Notes: generated from the letters alone by a model not told the origin. Counted from the first letter of the stretch, positions 53,849 to 63,128 are shown. The stretch: DNA of 64,000 nt from Acidovorax radicis N35 (GCF_000204195.1 NZ_AFBG01000007.1:1-64000), one strand, 5' to 3'. Translations and numbers: made by a program.

Positions 53849-55115
53849 ACGTGAAATGCACTTTGTCGGGCCGCCCCGGCAGGTGCAGTTGCGCCACGGG
53901 TGCCGGGCTGCTGGCCAGCCGCTTGCCGCGCCGCCACACGCCCAGGCGCGCGGCGCGCAGGCGGATGGCTTCCACCGGATTGCGCGCGTGCAGCAGCACA
54001 AAGTCGGCATACGCGCCCGGCTCGATGCCGTAGCCCTCCAGCCCCAGCAGCTTGGCGGGATTCACCGTCACTGCATCAAAACACTGCCGCATCGCGGCCT
54101 GGCTGGTCATCTGCCCCACGTGCAGGCCCATGTGCGCGGCCTCCAGCATGTCGGCGCTGCCGCCGCTGTACCAGGGGTCCAGCACGCAGTCGTGGCCAAA
54201 CGCCACGGTCAGGCCTGCGGCCATCAGCTCGGGCACGCGGGTCATGCCCCGGCGCTTGGGGTAGGTGTCGTGGCGCCCCTGCAGCGTGATATTGATGAGC
54301 GGGTTGGCCACCACGCCCAAGTCGGCCTCGGCCATCAGCGGGATGAGTTTGCTCACGTAGTAGTTGTCCATGCTGTGCATGGAGGTGAGGTGCGAACCCG
54401 TCACGCGGCCGTGCAGGCCCAGGCGCTGGGTTTCAAAGGCCAGGGTTTCCACGTGGCGTGAATGCGGGTCGTCGGATTCGTCGCAGTGCATGTCCACGCG
54501 TTTGCCCCGTTCGGCCGCCAGTTCGCAAAGGATCTTCACGCTCTCGGCCCCCTGGGCCATGGTGCGCTCGAAGTGCGGAATGCCGCCCACCACGTCCACA
54601 CCCAGGTCCAGCGCGCGTTTCAGGTTGGCCAGCCCTCCGGGCGCGCGCAGCACGCCGTCTTGCGGGAAAGCCACCAGCTGCAAATCCAGGTAGGGCGCCA
54701 CGCGCTGCTTTACATCCAGCAGCGCCTCCACCGGCAGCAGGCTCGGGTGGCTCGTGTCCACATGGCTGCGGATGGCCAACAGGCCCCGGGCCACGGCCAT
54801 GTCGCAATACTGCAGCGCGCGCTGCACGATGGCGTCGTGCGTCAGCGTGGGCTTGAGCTCGCCCCACAGCGCAATGCCTTCGAGCAGAGTGCCACTTTCG
54901 TTCACGCGCGGCTGGCCGTAGCTCAGGGTCGAATCCATGTGGAAATGAGCGTCCACAAACGGCGGGCTGACCAGCAGGCCGCCCGCATCCACCGCCTCGT
55001 GCGCGGGGGCTTGCAGGCCCTCAGTCACTTCGACGATGCGGCCGTCCTGCACGGCAATCGACATGTTCTGGCGGCCGTCGGGCAGGGTGGCGTGGGTGAT
55101 GAGCAGGTCAAGCAT
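53841..55115 (-). CDS. codA: Cytosine deaminase-type amidohydrolase
   Basis: A 424-residue metal-dependent amidohydrolase. The metal sites are visible: HFH in VDAHFHMDST, His in HVDTSHPS-like and MHCDESDDPHS, His in SHLTSMHSMDN and Asp in FGHDCVLDPWY. It is closest in pattern to E. coli CodA, which turns cytosine into uracil in the cytoplasm. Uracil would then go to Upp, whose gene lies 8 kb upstream on the same strand beyond a nucleoside ABC transporter. Guanine or isoguanine deamination remains possible. Confidence 0.88.
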   Translation of the reverse strand: MLDLLITHATLPDGRQNMSIAVQDGRIVEVTEGLQAPAHEAVDAGGLLVSPPFVDAHFHMDSTLSYGQPRVNESGTLLEGIALWGELKPTLTHDAIVQRALQYCDMAVARGLLAIRSHVDTSHPSLLPVEALLDVKQRVAPYLDLQLVAFPQDGVLRAPGGLANLKRALDLGVDVVGGIPHFERTMAQGAESVKILCELAAERGKRVDMHCDESDDPHSRHVETLAFETQRLGLHGRVTGSHLTSMHSMDNYYVSKLIPLMAEADLGVVANPLINITLQGRHDTYPKRRGMTRVPELMAAGLTVAFGHDCVLDPWYSGGSADMLEAAHMGLHVGQMTSQAAMRQCFDAVTVNPAKLLGLEGYGIEPGAYADFVLLHARNPVEAIRLRAARLGVWRRGKRLASSPAPVAQLHLPGRPDKVHFTSN

Positions 55116-55234
55116 GGCGGGTGGGGTCGTTGCTGTCGGGTTTATTCAAGACAAAGGCGGGCTGCATGCCTAAGCTGTGGCTTTCGCTGGAGGCATCCAG
55201 CCATTTCAACGCATTTTTTGCAAAGGCAGTTTTC

Positions 55235-55627
55235 ATGCAATTTGGCTACACCATTCTCTACGTCGAAGACGTTCCGAAAACCATCGCTTTCTACGAACAG
55301 GCCTTCGGCTTTGCGCGCCGTTTTTTGCACGAGGCAGGCGATTTTGGCGAGCTGGACACGGGAGCCACCTCGCTGGCTTTTGCTTCCCTGCGGCTGATGG
55401 TGGAGCTGGGCAAGAACCCCCAGCGCGCGTCGGCCGATGCCCCCAGCTTTGAGATCGCCTTCACCACCGCCGATGTAGCCGCCGCCTTGCAGCGTGCGGT
55501 GGACGCTGGTGCTCGGCTGGTACAGGCCCCCGAGCAGATGCCCTGGGGCCAGACCGTGGCCTATGTGGCGGACCTCAATGGCGCGCTGGTGGAGCTGTGC
55601 ACGCCCATGGGGGCACCCGCCGCCTGA
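55235..55627 (+). CDS. VOC-superfamily (glyoxalase-like) protein
   Basis: A 130-residue single-domain vicinal-oxygen-chelate protein. The two beta-alpha-beta repeats are seen: FGYTILYVEDVPKTIAFYEQ at the start, then SFEIAFTTADVAAALQ and GQTVAYVADLNGALVEL. Metal ligands of the VOC fold are only partly clear (His is missing at the first position; Glu at the end). It may be a dioxygenase-like, resistance or unrelated member. It lies on the opposite strand to the salvage genes around it. Confidence 0.85.
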   Translation: MQFGYTILYVEDVPKTIAFYEQAFGFARRFLHEAGDFGELDTGATSLAFASLRLMVELGKNPQRASADAPSFEIAFTTADVAAALQRAVDAGARLVQAPEQMPWGQTVAYVADLNGALVELCTPMGAPAA

Positions 55628-55644
55628 AATACGCGTCCAACGCA

Positions 55645-56118
55645 TCAGCGCCTCTGGCTGGTGCGAAAGCGCAGCTCGCCCGGCTTGTGCCCGGCATCGA
55701 TGGTGATGCGAAACACGCTGTTGTCGTGCCCTGATTCCGCCCGCGCGGTAAAGCGGATGCCCCGGCGTGTTGGCTGGCAGTTCATCTGGCTTAGCGTGAT
55801 TTCGGCATGGTCGTTGTTGATGGCATCAAAGCCTTCGGTATGTACCTCCGAGGCGCTGTCACTGCTGTCGCGCACGATCCATTGCAGGTACAGAAAAGAC
55901 TGCGCATGGCGCGTGGCGTGCACGATGCGGTACATGCCACCGCCTTCGCCAGCCTGCACGGGCGCGGGCCATTGGCCGCAGACCTTGATCCAGTCCACAT
56001 CGGGCGCAGTGGCGAAGGATTGATACGGCAGATCCATGCCCAGCGCGTGGGCCTGGCCGGCACAGGCCAGCAGCGCACCCACCAGCCAGCGCGCGACGGG
56101 GTTGAGTGCGCGCTTCAT
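55645..56118 (-). CDS. Exported protein of unknown function in the salvage operon
   Basis: A 157-residue protein with a signal peptide (about residues 1-26, AGQAHA-LG). The mature part has two Cys (VCGQWP and MNCQPT) that could form a disulfide. I do not recognise a family. Its start overlaps the stop of the permease gene by 4 bp (ATGA), so it is translated with the transporter. A periplasmic accessory role in nucleoside use is possible. Confidence 0.7.
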   Translation of the reverse strand: MKRALNPVARWLVGALLACAGQAHALGMDLPYQSFATAPDVDWIKVCGQWPAPVQAGEGGGMYRIVHATRHAQSFLYLQWIVRDSSDSASEVHTEGFDAINNDHAEITLSQMNCQPTRRGIRFTARAESGHDNSVFRITIDAGHKPGELRFRTSQRR

Positions 56119-57038
56119 CGCTCCCCCTTGCGATAGGGCTTCATCAGCGCCTGCGGATACGCCGCCTTGCGCGCCACCAACACCAGCGCCAGGATGGAGA
56201 GCAGGTACGGCAGCATCAAATACACCTGGTACGGCAGCCACGCGTCGCCCGCCTGCTGCAGCCGCAGCTGGAGCGCATCGAAGAACGCGAAGAGCAGGGC
56301 CCCCAGCAGCGCCTTGCCCGGCCGCCACGAGGCAAACACCACCAGCGCCACGCAGATCCAGCCGCGCCCGTTCACCATGTTGAAGAAGAACGCGTTGAAC
56401 GCCGACAGCGTGAGGAACGACCCTGCGACGCCCATCAGCGCCGAGCCCGCCACGATGGCGCCCGTGCGCGTGGCCGCCACCGAGATGCCCTGGCCCTCGG
56501 CCGCCTGCGGGTTCTCGCCCACCATGCGCACGGCCAGACCCAGCGGTGTGCGCATCAACACCCAGGCCAGCAGCGGCACCAGCAACAGGGCCAACAGCGT
56601 GAGCGGCGTCTGCGCAGACAGGATAGGAATGCCCAGCCACTCCATGGGCGCAAACGGTTCGATGGTGGGCGGCGTGTTCACCTTCGGAAAACTCACGCGG
56701 TAGCCGTAGTAACTGACCGCTGTGGCCAGCAGCGTGATCCCCAGGCCTGACACATGCTGCGACAGCGCCAGCCCCACCGTGAGCCACGCGTGCAGCAGCC
56801 CGAACACCGCCCCGGTCAGCGCCGCCACCAGCACCCCCGTCCACAGCCCGTAGCCTGCGTACACCGCCAGCCAGCCGGTGAAGGCGCCCGCGACCATGAT
56901 CCCTTCAATGCCCAGATTGAGCACGCCCGCGCGTTCGCACAGCAGCACGCCCAGCGTGCCCAGGATGAGCGGCGTGGCCACGCGCAGGGTGGCGATCCAG
57001 AAGGCGGGGTTGGCGAGGATGTCGAGCAGTTCGGTCAT
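56115..57038 (-). CDS. Nucleoside ABC transporter permease (NupQ-like)
   Basis: A 307-residue permease of the BPD_transp_2 family with about eight or nine membrane helices. GTLGVLLCERAGVLNLGIEGIM is the conserved start of this purine-nucleoside permease group, and GENPQAAEGQGI the coupling motif. It works with the second permease, the ATPase and a BMP-type binding protein encoded upstream. The repeat copy 9 stands between the two permease genes. Confidence 0.93.
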   Translation of the reverse strand: MTELLDILANPAFWIATLRVATPLILGTLGVLLCERAGVLNLGIEGIMVAGAFTGWLAVYAGYGLWTGVLVAALTGAVFGLLHAWLTVGLALSQHVSGLGITLLATAVSYYGYRVSFPKVNTPPTIEPFAPMEWLGIPILSAQTPLTLLALLLVPLLAWVLMRTPLGLAVRMVGENPQAAEGQGISVAATRTGAIVAGSALMGVAGSFLTLSAFNAFFFNMVNGRGWICVALVVFASWRPGKALLGALLFAFFDALQLRLQQAGDAWLPYQVYLMLPYLLSILALVLVARKAAYPQALMKPYRKGER

Positions 57039-57063
57039 GCGCTCGCCTCTGAGTGATTTACTT

Positions 57064-57135
57064 CTGTTTTGATAGCTGCTGGCGCTTTATGGATAAGCGC
57101 TAGAGGCCAATTTTGCTTGAAATTTTGGTTTGAGT
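57064..57135 (+). repeat. Dispersed two-hairpin repeat, copy 9
   Basis: TTTTGATAGCTGCTGGCGCT, then TTATGGATAAGCGCTAGAGG, then CCAATTTTGCTTGAAATTTT. Best-preserved second hairpin. It lies between two permease genes of the same operon, unlike most copies, which are at operon ends. Confidence 0.85.
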
Positions 57136-57152
57136 GATTGTTCATGGCGGTG

Positions 57153-58214
57153 TCACTTCCAGCGAATGCGGTACTGCGTGAGCAAGCCAGCCACCAGCAC
57201 CGCAATCAACGAGGTCGCCACGATCACATCCGCAATGTAGGTGGGCACGCCCACCGCGCGGCTCATGCTGTCGGCCCCCACCAGCACGCCCGCCACAAAG
57301 GTGCCCGCTGCGATCACGCCCAACGGGTGCAGCCCCGCCAGCATGGCAATCACGATGCCGCTGTAGCCGTAGCCCGGCGACATGTCCAGCGTCACATAGC
57401 TGGTGCGGCCCGCCACCTCGATGGCACCCGCCAGCCCCGCCAGCCCGCCCGAGAGCAGGGCCACCAGCACGACGGTGCGGGTGATGGGCACACCGGCAAA
57501 CGCGGCAGCCCGCGCATTGGCACCGGCGGCGCGGATGTCAAAACCCGGCACTGTGCGTGCCAGCAGCGCCCACAGCATCACGGCCAGAGAGATGGCCCAC
57601 AGCAGGCCCGTGTGCAGGCGCGTCTGGGGTACCAACTTGCCCAGTTCCATGTCGCTTTGCAGTGCCACACTCTGCGGCCAGCCCATGGAGAGCGGGTCTT
57701 TCATCGGCCCGTCGAGCAGGGCCGAGACGAGCAGCAGCATGATGAAGTTGAGCAGCAGCGTGGTGACCACCTCGTCCACCCCCAGCCGCGCCTTCATCAG
57801 TGCCGGGCCCAGCAGCAAGGCCGCCCCGGCCAGCGCTGCCGCCAGCATCATGAGCGGGAAGAGTAGGTAAGGCGACCATTCCAATCCCGTGCCGCCATGC
57901 ATGCCGCCCACGGCCACGGCAGCCAGAGCACCGGCGTAAAGCTGCCCCTCCGCCCCAATATTGAACAGCCGCGCGCGGAACGCCACGGCCGCCGCCAGTC
58001 CCGTTAGGATCAGCGGCGTGGCGCGGGTCAGTGTTTCGGTCAGCGCAAACACCGAGCCAAATGCACCTTGCAGCAGCAGCGCATAGGTCTGCCCCACCGG
58101 CGCTCCGGCCCACATCACCAGCAGGCCGCTGATGAGCAGCGTGAAAACCACGGCGCCCACCGGTGCCAGCACATAGGCTGCGGGAGAGGTGTGATTGCGT
58201 TTTTCGAGTCGCAT
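57153..58214 (-). CDS. Nucleoside ABC transporter permease (NupP-like)
   Basis: A 353-residue BPD_transp_2 permease with about ten helices. FNIGAEGQLYAGALAAVAVGG is the conserved core of this group, and PGFDIRAAGANARAAAFAGVP is the coupling loop. Pairs with the NupQ-like permease. The start at ATG 58214 lies 25 bp after the ATPase gene. The 114-bp gap to the next permease holds repeat copy 9. Confidence 0.93.
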   Translation of the reverse strand: MRLEKRNHTSPAAYVLAPVGAVVFTLLISGLLVMWAGAPVGQTYALLLQGAFGSVFALTETLTRATPLILTGLAAAVAFRARLFNIGAEGQLYAGALAAVAVGGMHGGTGLEWSPYLLFPLMMLAAALAGAALLLGPALMKARLGVDEVVTTLLLNFIMLLLVSALLDGPMKDPLSMGWPQSVALQSDMELGKLVPQTRLHTGLLWAISLAVMLWALLARTVPGFDIRAAGANARAAAFAGVPITRTVVLVALLSGGLAGLAGAIEVAGRTSYVTLDMSPGYGYSGIVIAMLAGLHPLGVIAAGTFVAGVLVGADSMSRAVGVPTYIADVIVATSLIAVLVAGLLTQYRIRWK

Positions 58215-58239
58215 GGTGATTTTGTTCTTGTACGTTGGG

Positions 58240-59784
58240 TCAGTGCATGGCGCCTGCCATCGCCAGCCCAACCGCCTCGCGCGTCCAAGTATCCGCAGGC
58301 CGCGCCTCGCTCAGCTGCCCATCGTGCATCACCGCCACGCGGTCGCCCAGGGCCAATACTTCATCGAGGTCATCCGAAATCAGCAGCACGGCCGCGCCGC
58401 CGTCGCGCGCGTTGATGAGCTGCTGCTGCACAAACATCACGGCACCGATATCCAGCCCCCAAGTGGGCTGGTGCGCGACGATGAGTTGGGGCGCAGTAGC
58501 ACTGTGGCCCGCCTCATCCTCAGGCGGCAGCAGTGCCCGGCCAAGGATGAGCTTTTGCATGTTGCCGCCCGAAAGCGACCGGGCTGGCGTGTCGAGCCCG
58601 CCGCCACGCACATCAAAGGTCTCGGCCACGTGCTGCGCGTGTTGTCGGGCTGCACGGCGCTTGACCCAGAAGGCCTTGAACCATGGGTGCGCAAACCAGT
58701 GGCTGCGCAGGCGTTCCGACACGGCGTTTTCCCACACCGGCAAATCGCCCACCACGCCCACAGCGTGCCGGTCTTCAGGGATGCGGGCCACGCCCTGGTT
58801 CACCAACCACGCGGGCCGGGCTTGCAAGGGCGCGCCGCGCAGCGTGGCCTGGCCCGCAGTGGCGGCGCGCACGCCACACAGCACATCGGCCAGCGCGACC
58901 TGGCCATTGCCGCTGACGCCCGCGATGGCCACGATTTCGCCTGCGTGGAGGGTGAGCGACACGTTCTGCAACCGGTCACGGCCGGTGGGTGCGGTGCTCA
59001 CGTTGTGCAGGCTGCAGACGGCAGCACCCACCACCCGGGCCGGGCGCCGCGCAGGGGCTTCGATGGCATGGCCCACCATCCACTGCGCCAGTTGCCCTTG
59101 GGTGGTGCCCTGCGCGGGCGCCTCGGCCACCAGCTTGCCCTGGCGTAGCACGGCCACGCGGTGCGACACGCGCAGCACTTCGCCCAGCTTGTGGCTGATG
59201 AAGATGATGGACAGGCCCTGCGCCACCATCTGCGCCAGGGTGTCGAACAAGGCCTCGCTCTCCTGCGGGGTGAGCACCGCAGTGGGTTCGTCGAGGATGA
59301 GGATGCGCGCGCCCCGGTACAGCGCTTTCAGGATTTCGACCCGCTGGCGTTCGCCCACCGAGAGGCCGCCCACGCGGGCATCGGCATCCACGGGCAAACC
59401 AAACTGCTGCGCCACGGCCAGCAGCTTGGCCCGTGCGCTGCTGCGGCGCGAGAACGGCTGCCACAGCGGCTCGGTACCCAGCAGCACGTTGTCCAGCACC
59501 GTGAGGTTGTCGGCCAGTGTGAAGTGCTGGTGCACCATGCCAATGCCCGCCGCCAGCGCTGCGCGCGGCTGGCCGGGCGGCAGGGGTTGGCCGAAGACTT
59601 CGATGTGTCCTTCGTCGGCTACGTAGTGCCCGAACAGGATGGACATCAGCGTGGACTTGCCTGCGCCGTTCTCGCCCAGCAGGGCCAGCACCTCGCCACG
59701 CGCCAGGGTCAAGCTGATGCCGTCGTTGGCGACCAGCTTGCCAAAGCGCTTGGTGATGTTTGTGAGGCGCAGTACGGGTGCCAT
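58240..59784 (-). CDS. Nucleoside ABC transporter ATP-binding protein (NupO-like)
   Basis: A 514-residue protein with two ABC domains, as in sugar/nucleoside importers. Domain 1 has Walker A GENGAGKST, signature LSVGERQR and Walker B ILILDEPTAVLT. Domain 2 has a degenerate Walker A (GVSGNGQVA), signature LSGGNMQKL and LIVAHQPTWGLD as Walker B, the usual asymmetry of this family. It powers uptake of nucleosides through the two permeases downstream. Confidence 0.95.
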   Translation of the reverse strand: MAPVLRLTNITKRFGKLVANDGISLTLARGEVLALLGENGAGKSTLMSILFGHYVADEGHIEVFGQPLPPGQPRAALAAGIGMVHQHFTLADNLTVLDNVLLGTEPLWQPFSRRSSARAKLLAVAQQFGLPVDADARVGGLSVGERQRVEILKALYRGARILILDEPTAVLTPQESEALFDTLAQMVAQGLSIIFISHKLGEVLRVSHRVAVLRQGKLVAEAPAQGTTQGQLAQWMVGHAIEAPARRPARVVGAAVCSLHNVSTAPTGRDRLQNVSLTLHAGEIVAIAGVSGNGQVALADVLCGVRAATAGQATLRGAPLQARPAWLVNQGVARIPEDRHAVGVVGDLPVWENAVSERLRSHWFAHPWFKAFWVKRRAARQHAQHVAETFDVRGGGLDTPARSLSGGNMQKLILGRALLPPEDEAGHSATAPQLIVAHQPTWGLDIGAVMFVQQQLINARDGGAAVLLISDDLDEVLALGDRVAVMHDGQLSEARPADTWTREAVGLAMAGAMH

Positions 59785-59825
59785 GTCAGTCCTCCACGGT
59801 GCCGCGCGCTAACTGCAGTTGGCTG

Positions 59826-59948
59826 TCGCCCCCTCTCCCCTCGCGGGAGAGGGCGGGGGGAGAGGGGCGCGGCTTACGCATCAAGCACAGCGCCGGTTTC
59901 CAGCTTCCCCCTCTACCCAACCCCTTCCTCACGAGGGGGAAGGGGCTC
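59826..59948. repeat. Two GC-rich inverted repeats between nucleosidase and ATPase genes
   Basis: CCCTCTCCC-N5-GGGAGAGGG (59831-59853), and CCCCTTCC-N9-GGAAGGGG (59921-59945). The first can also pair with GGGGAGAGGGGC (59858-59869). Such CCCTCTCCC-type hairpins are common between genes in this group of bacteria. They may act as transcript processing sites or partial terminators in the 198-bp gap. Confidence 0.75.
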
Positions 59949-59982
59949 AGGGCGCGCAGCGAACAGTGCGGTTGAAGTGAAC

Positions 59983-60948
59983 TCACTTCCAGGCCGCCAG
60001 AAACGCCTGCAGCACCTTCGCCGAATTGGCAGCTGCCAGGCCCATGAAGGTGCCCATTTCATTCTCGCCGTCACCACCACCCGCCAGGTCACTCAGCGAG
60101 CGAAAAGCGATGTACGGCACGCCATTGCTGTGCGCCACCATGGCGGTAGCGGCGGTTTCCATGTCGAGCACGTTGGCCTCGAAGGTCTTGAACGCGTATT
60201 CGCGGAAGGCCTTGTTGTCCACAAATGCCTGGCCCGACACGCCGCTGCCGCCCACCACGAGTTGCGGGCGTTGCTTCAGGCAGGTGCTCGCCAGGCAATG
60301 CTCCAGGCCTACGTTCTGAAGGCTGCGTGCGGTGGCCAGCATCTTCGGGTCGGCTTCAAACCAGAACTGTTTGGTGATGCCGGGCTTGGCTGCCGACCGC
60401 ACTTCGACGGGGCGCGGGTGCATCATGCCGAAGGCGGGCATCGTCAGCTCGCTTTTCATCCACGCTGGGGCGCTGTACTGCCCGGGCTTGTCTTCACGCG
60501 CCATCAGCCATTCCATGTACTGGCCCCACTGCGCGGGCACGGTCACGTCGCCAATGTGCAGGCTGGGGTTCACGCCACCGGCGATGCCGGAAAAGACAAT
60601 GTGGCTCACATGGAAGCGGTCCAGCACCAGCTGCGTGTTCATGGCTGCGTTGGTCATGCTGATGCCCGACAGAAACACGACCACGGGCTTGCCTTCGAGC
60701 GTGCCGGTGGTGAACTCCACGCCGTTGACGCTGTGCTTGGCGGGTTGTTGCACCTTGGGCAGCAGCACCGTCAGTTCGGGCGCAAAGGCCGAGATGACGG
60801 CGATGCGCGGTGTGTCATCCAGCCGCACGGCTGTTTTGCCAGGCGAGGTGGCGGCACAGCCCGCGACCACGGCGGCCAGGGCCAGGGCGCCCAGCAGGCG
60901 GGTGCACCGGGTTGTCAGAGTAGGCTTGGTGGTACGGGGCGTGTGCAT
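59983..60948 (-). CDS. Lipoprotein purine-nucleoside phosphorylase/nucleosidase-like protein
   Basis: A 321-residue protein of the PNP_UDP_1 superfamily (MTA/SAH nucleosidase-like). The fold marks are FSGIAGGVNPSLHIGDV, LDMETAA and FRSLSDLAGG. The N-terminus has a signal peptide with lipobox VAGC (Cys-31), so it should be a lipoprotein outside the cytoplasm, unlike the usual soluble enzymes. It would split nucleosides in the periplasm and free bases for uptake. It stands between the BMP-type binding protein and ATPase genes, so is part of this transport operon. Confidence 0.88.
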   Translation of the reverse strand: MHTPRTTKPTLTTRCTRLLGALALAAVVAGCAATSPGKTAVRLDDTPRIAVISAFAPELTVLLPKVQQPAKHSVNGVEFTTGTLEGKPVVVFLSGISMTNAAMNTQLVLDRFHVSHIVFSGIAGGVNPSLHIGDVTVPAQWGQYMEWLMAREDKPGQYSAPAWMKSELTMPAFGMMHPRPVEVRSAAKPGITKQFWFEADPKMLATARSLQNVGLEHCLASTCLKQRPQLVVGGSGVSGQAFVDNKAFREYAFKTFEANVLDMETAATAMVAHSNGVPYIAFRSLSDLAGGGDGENEMGTFMGLAAANSAKVLQAFLAAWK

Positions 60949-61000
60949 GGTGTGGTGCCTTGTGGTTCAGACAGAAGGGTGTGAGGAGATACAAGCAAAC

Positions 61001-61027
61001 AGGCCACCGCGTTGCAGGGGTGGCCTT
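61001..61027 (-). terminator. Terminator-like hairpin between BMP and nucleosidase genes
   Basis: AGGCCACC and GGTGGCCT make an 8-bp perfect stem with a 10-nt loop. Read leftward only a short GTTTG follows, so it would be a weak terminator or an mRNA-stabilising hairpin that keeps binding-protein message high. Confidence 0.5.
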
Positions 61028-61078
61028 TAGAACAGGTTCTTAGACACGAAGCGGGCTGCGCCCGCGAGGGTGCGGTGT

Positions 61079-62089
61079 CTACTTGGCCGTGGACTTGGGC
61101 TGGCTGTCATCCACCTTCACGGTGAACTTGCCCGCCAGGATGTCAGATTCCTTGACCTTGACCTTGGCGACGATGTCGGCGGGGATCTTCTTCTCGAACG
61201 TGCCCAGTGGGGCGAGTTCCGAGCCCTTGTGCTTCATCATCGAATACGGGCCGTAGTCCTCGGGGGTGAACTTGCCTTCCTTGACCAGCTTGAGCGCACG
61301 GTCGATGCTGGGCTCCATATGCCACAGGGCCGAGGCGACGACGGTGTCGGGGTACTTGTCCTGCGTGTTGATCACGTTGCCAATGGCGAGTTTGCCCTTT
61401 TCCTTGGCCGCATCGCTCACACCAAAACGCTCGGCGTAGAGCACGTCGGCGCCCTTGTCGATCATGGCAAACGTCGCCTCCTTGGCCTTGGGCGGGTCAA
61501 ACCAGCTGTTGATGAAGGTGATGGTGAACTCGACCTTGGGATTCGTTTCCTTGGCACCCGCCATGAAGGCGTGCATCAGGCGGTTGACCTCAGGAATGGG
61601 GAAACCGCCCACCATGCCGATCTTGTTCGTCTTGGTCATGCCGCCCGCGATCATGCCGCTGAGGTAAGCAGGCTCCTGGATGTAGTTGTCGAACACGCTG
61701 AAGTTGGGCGCCTGCGGCTTGCCCGAGGAGCCGAGCAGGAACGATGTCTTGGGGAAGTCCTTGGCCACCTTGCGGGCGGCGGCTTCCACAGCAAAGGCCT
61801 CGCCCACGATGAGCTGGTTGCCGCCCGTGGCGTACTCGCGCATCACGCGTTCGTAGTCGGCGTTGCTGACGTTTTCACTGGCCTTGTATTCGATCTCGCC
61901 GCGTACTTCGGCCGCCTTGAGCGCCTTGTGGATGCGGCTGACCCATTGCTGTTCAAAAGGCACCGTGTAGATCGCCGCAACCTTGATCTTGGACTGTGCT
62001 GTGGCCAAAGAGGGTGCCATCGCCATGGCGGCAGACAAGGCCATGGAGGTGCAGAGCAGGCGTCCGGTGAAGATGCGGCGAGTGGTCAT
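61079..62089 (-). CDS. BMP-family nucleoside-binding protein of an ABC transporter
   Basis: A 336-residue periplasmic protein of the basic-membrane-protein (Med/BmpA) family with a signal peptide ending near residue 32 (SLATAQ). AAIYTVPFEQQWVSRIHKAL is the conserved start of the mature part; DYERVMREYATGGNQLIVGE and GADVLYAERFGVSDAAKEKG line the ligand cleft. Bound solutes in this family are nucleosides. The permease, ATPase and nucleosidase genes follow on the same strand. Confidence 0.95.
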   Translation of the reverse strand: MTTRRIFTGRLLCTSMALSAAMAMAPSLATAQSKIKVAAIYTVPFEQQWVSRIHKALKAAEVRGEIEYKASENVSNADYERVMREYATGGNQLIVGEAFAVEAAARKVAKDFPKTSFLLGSSGKPQAPNFSVFDNYIQEPAYLSGMIAGGMTKTNKIGMVGGFPIPEVNRLMHAFMAGAKETNPKVEFTITFINSWFDPPKAKEATFAMIDKGADVLYAERFGVSDAAKEKGKLAIGNVINTQDKYPDTVVASALWHMEPSIDRALKLVKEGKFTPEDYGPYSMMKHKGSELAPLGTFEKKIPADIVAKVKVKESDILAGKFTVKVDDSQPKSTAK

Positions 62090-62249
62090 GGTGGGGGTCC
62101 TTCAGGCAATCGAATGAGGAGGAGAGGTCCGGTCCTCATGCAATTTGTGCGCCAGTCGTGCGCAGCGCCAGGGGAGCGGGCCGCAGGCAAGTCTGCCAGA
62201 GGAAAGCCACCAAGTGGTAAAAAAATCGCGGCGCTGCGGTTGTCTCCAT

Positions 62250-62293
62250 CAAAAAAAGGGCCACCACAGCGCCCAAAGGCACGATGGTGGCTG
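62250..62293 (-). terminator. Rho-independent terminator after upp
   Basis: Read leftward, GCCACCA and TGGTGGC pair around an 18-nt loop that can itself partly fold, followed by CC and seven T (plus-strand 62251-62257). It ends the upp message, so the BMP operon has its own promoter in the 160 bp that follow. Confidence 0.75.
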
Positions 62294-62316
62294 GGGCATG
62301 CAACAGTGCCATGCGC

Positions 62317-62961
62317 TTATTTGGTGCCAAAAATCCGGTCCCCCGCATCCCCCAGGCCCGGCAGGATATAGCCGTGGTCGTTGAGCTCGCGGTCGATGGC
62401 GGCGGTGAAGATCGGTACGTCGGGGTGGGCCTTTTGCAGCGTGGCAATGCCCTTGGGCGCGGCGAGCAGGCAGACGAACTTGATGGAGCGGGGGTTGAGC
62501 TTCTTCAAGCGGTCCACGCAGGCGGCGGCCGAGTTGCCGGTGGCCAGCATGGGGTCTACCACGATGATGTCGCGCTCGTCCATTTCGGACGGCATCTTGA
62601 AGTAGTACTCCACGGGCTGCAGTGTGGCCGGGTCGCGGTACAGGCCGATGTGGCCGACGCGGGCGCCTGGCACCACGTTGAGCATGCCGTCCAGAAAGCC
62701 GTTGCCCGCGCGCAGGATGGAGACCAGCACCAGCTTCTTGCCGTCGATGACCTTGCCGGTCATGGTCTCCAGCGGGGTTTCGATCTCGAAGTCCTGCAGC
62801 GGCATGTCGCGCGTCACTTCGTAAGCCATCAGGGTCGAGAGCTCGCCCAGCAGGCGGCGAAAGCTGTTGGTGCTGGCGTCCTTTCGGCGCATCAGCGTGA
62901 GCTTGTGCTGCACGAGGGGGTGGGTGATGACGGTGACATTGCTTTGGGGAGCGGTGCTCAT
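62317..62961 (-). CDS. upp: Uracil phosphoribosyltransferase
   Basis: A 214-residue enzyme that makes UMP from uracil and PRPP. The PRPP-binding loop is [17 protein letters not shown] (about 125-141); [13 protein letters not shown] and the C-terminal [15 protein letters not shown] are also typical. The length is standard. It is cytoplasmic. It is its own transcription unit with a terminator, ahead of the nucleoside-uptake operon; the cytosine deaminase gene 7 kb away would supply uracil. Confidence 0.97.
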   Translation of the reverse strand: MSTAPQSNVTVITHPLVQHKLTLMRRKDASTNSFRRLLGELSTLMAYEVTRDMPLQDFEIETPLETMTGKVIDGKKLVLVSILRAGNGFLDGMLNVVPGARVGHIGLYRDPATLQPVEYYFKMPSEMDERDIIVVDPMLATGNSAAACVDRLKKLNPRSIKFVCLLAAPKGIATLQKAHPDVPIFTAAIDRELNDHGYILPGLGDAGDRIFGTK

Positions 62962-63059
62962 GGCGCGGCCTCTGGTCTACGGGATGAATGAAGGGTGTTG
63001 ACCGTATTTTGACCTCCCTTCTTCCCCGGTCCGTAGAAACAGGCCTTGAGGCTTCGGGG

Positions 63060-63128
63060 AGCTGTGGAGCTGGCTTTGCCAGGCCACCGGTGTCGCCCCC
63101 TTGAGGGGAGGGGGCCGCAGGGGCCTCG
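63060..63128 (+). repeat. GC-rich repeat family B, copy 5 (diverged)
   Basis: GCTGGCTTTGCCAGGCCACC, then GTCGCCCCCTTGAGGGGAGG and GGGCCGCAGGGGCCTCGG. It lies in the 368-bp gap between upp and the glycoside-hydrolase-like gene; the rest of that gap has one terminator hairpin and no gene. Confidence 0.65.
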
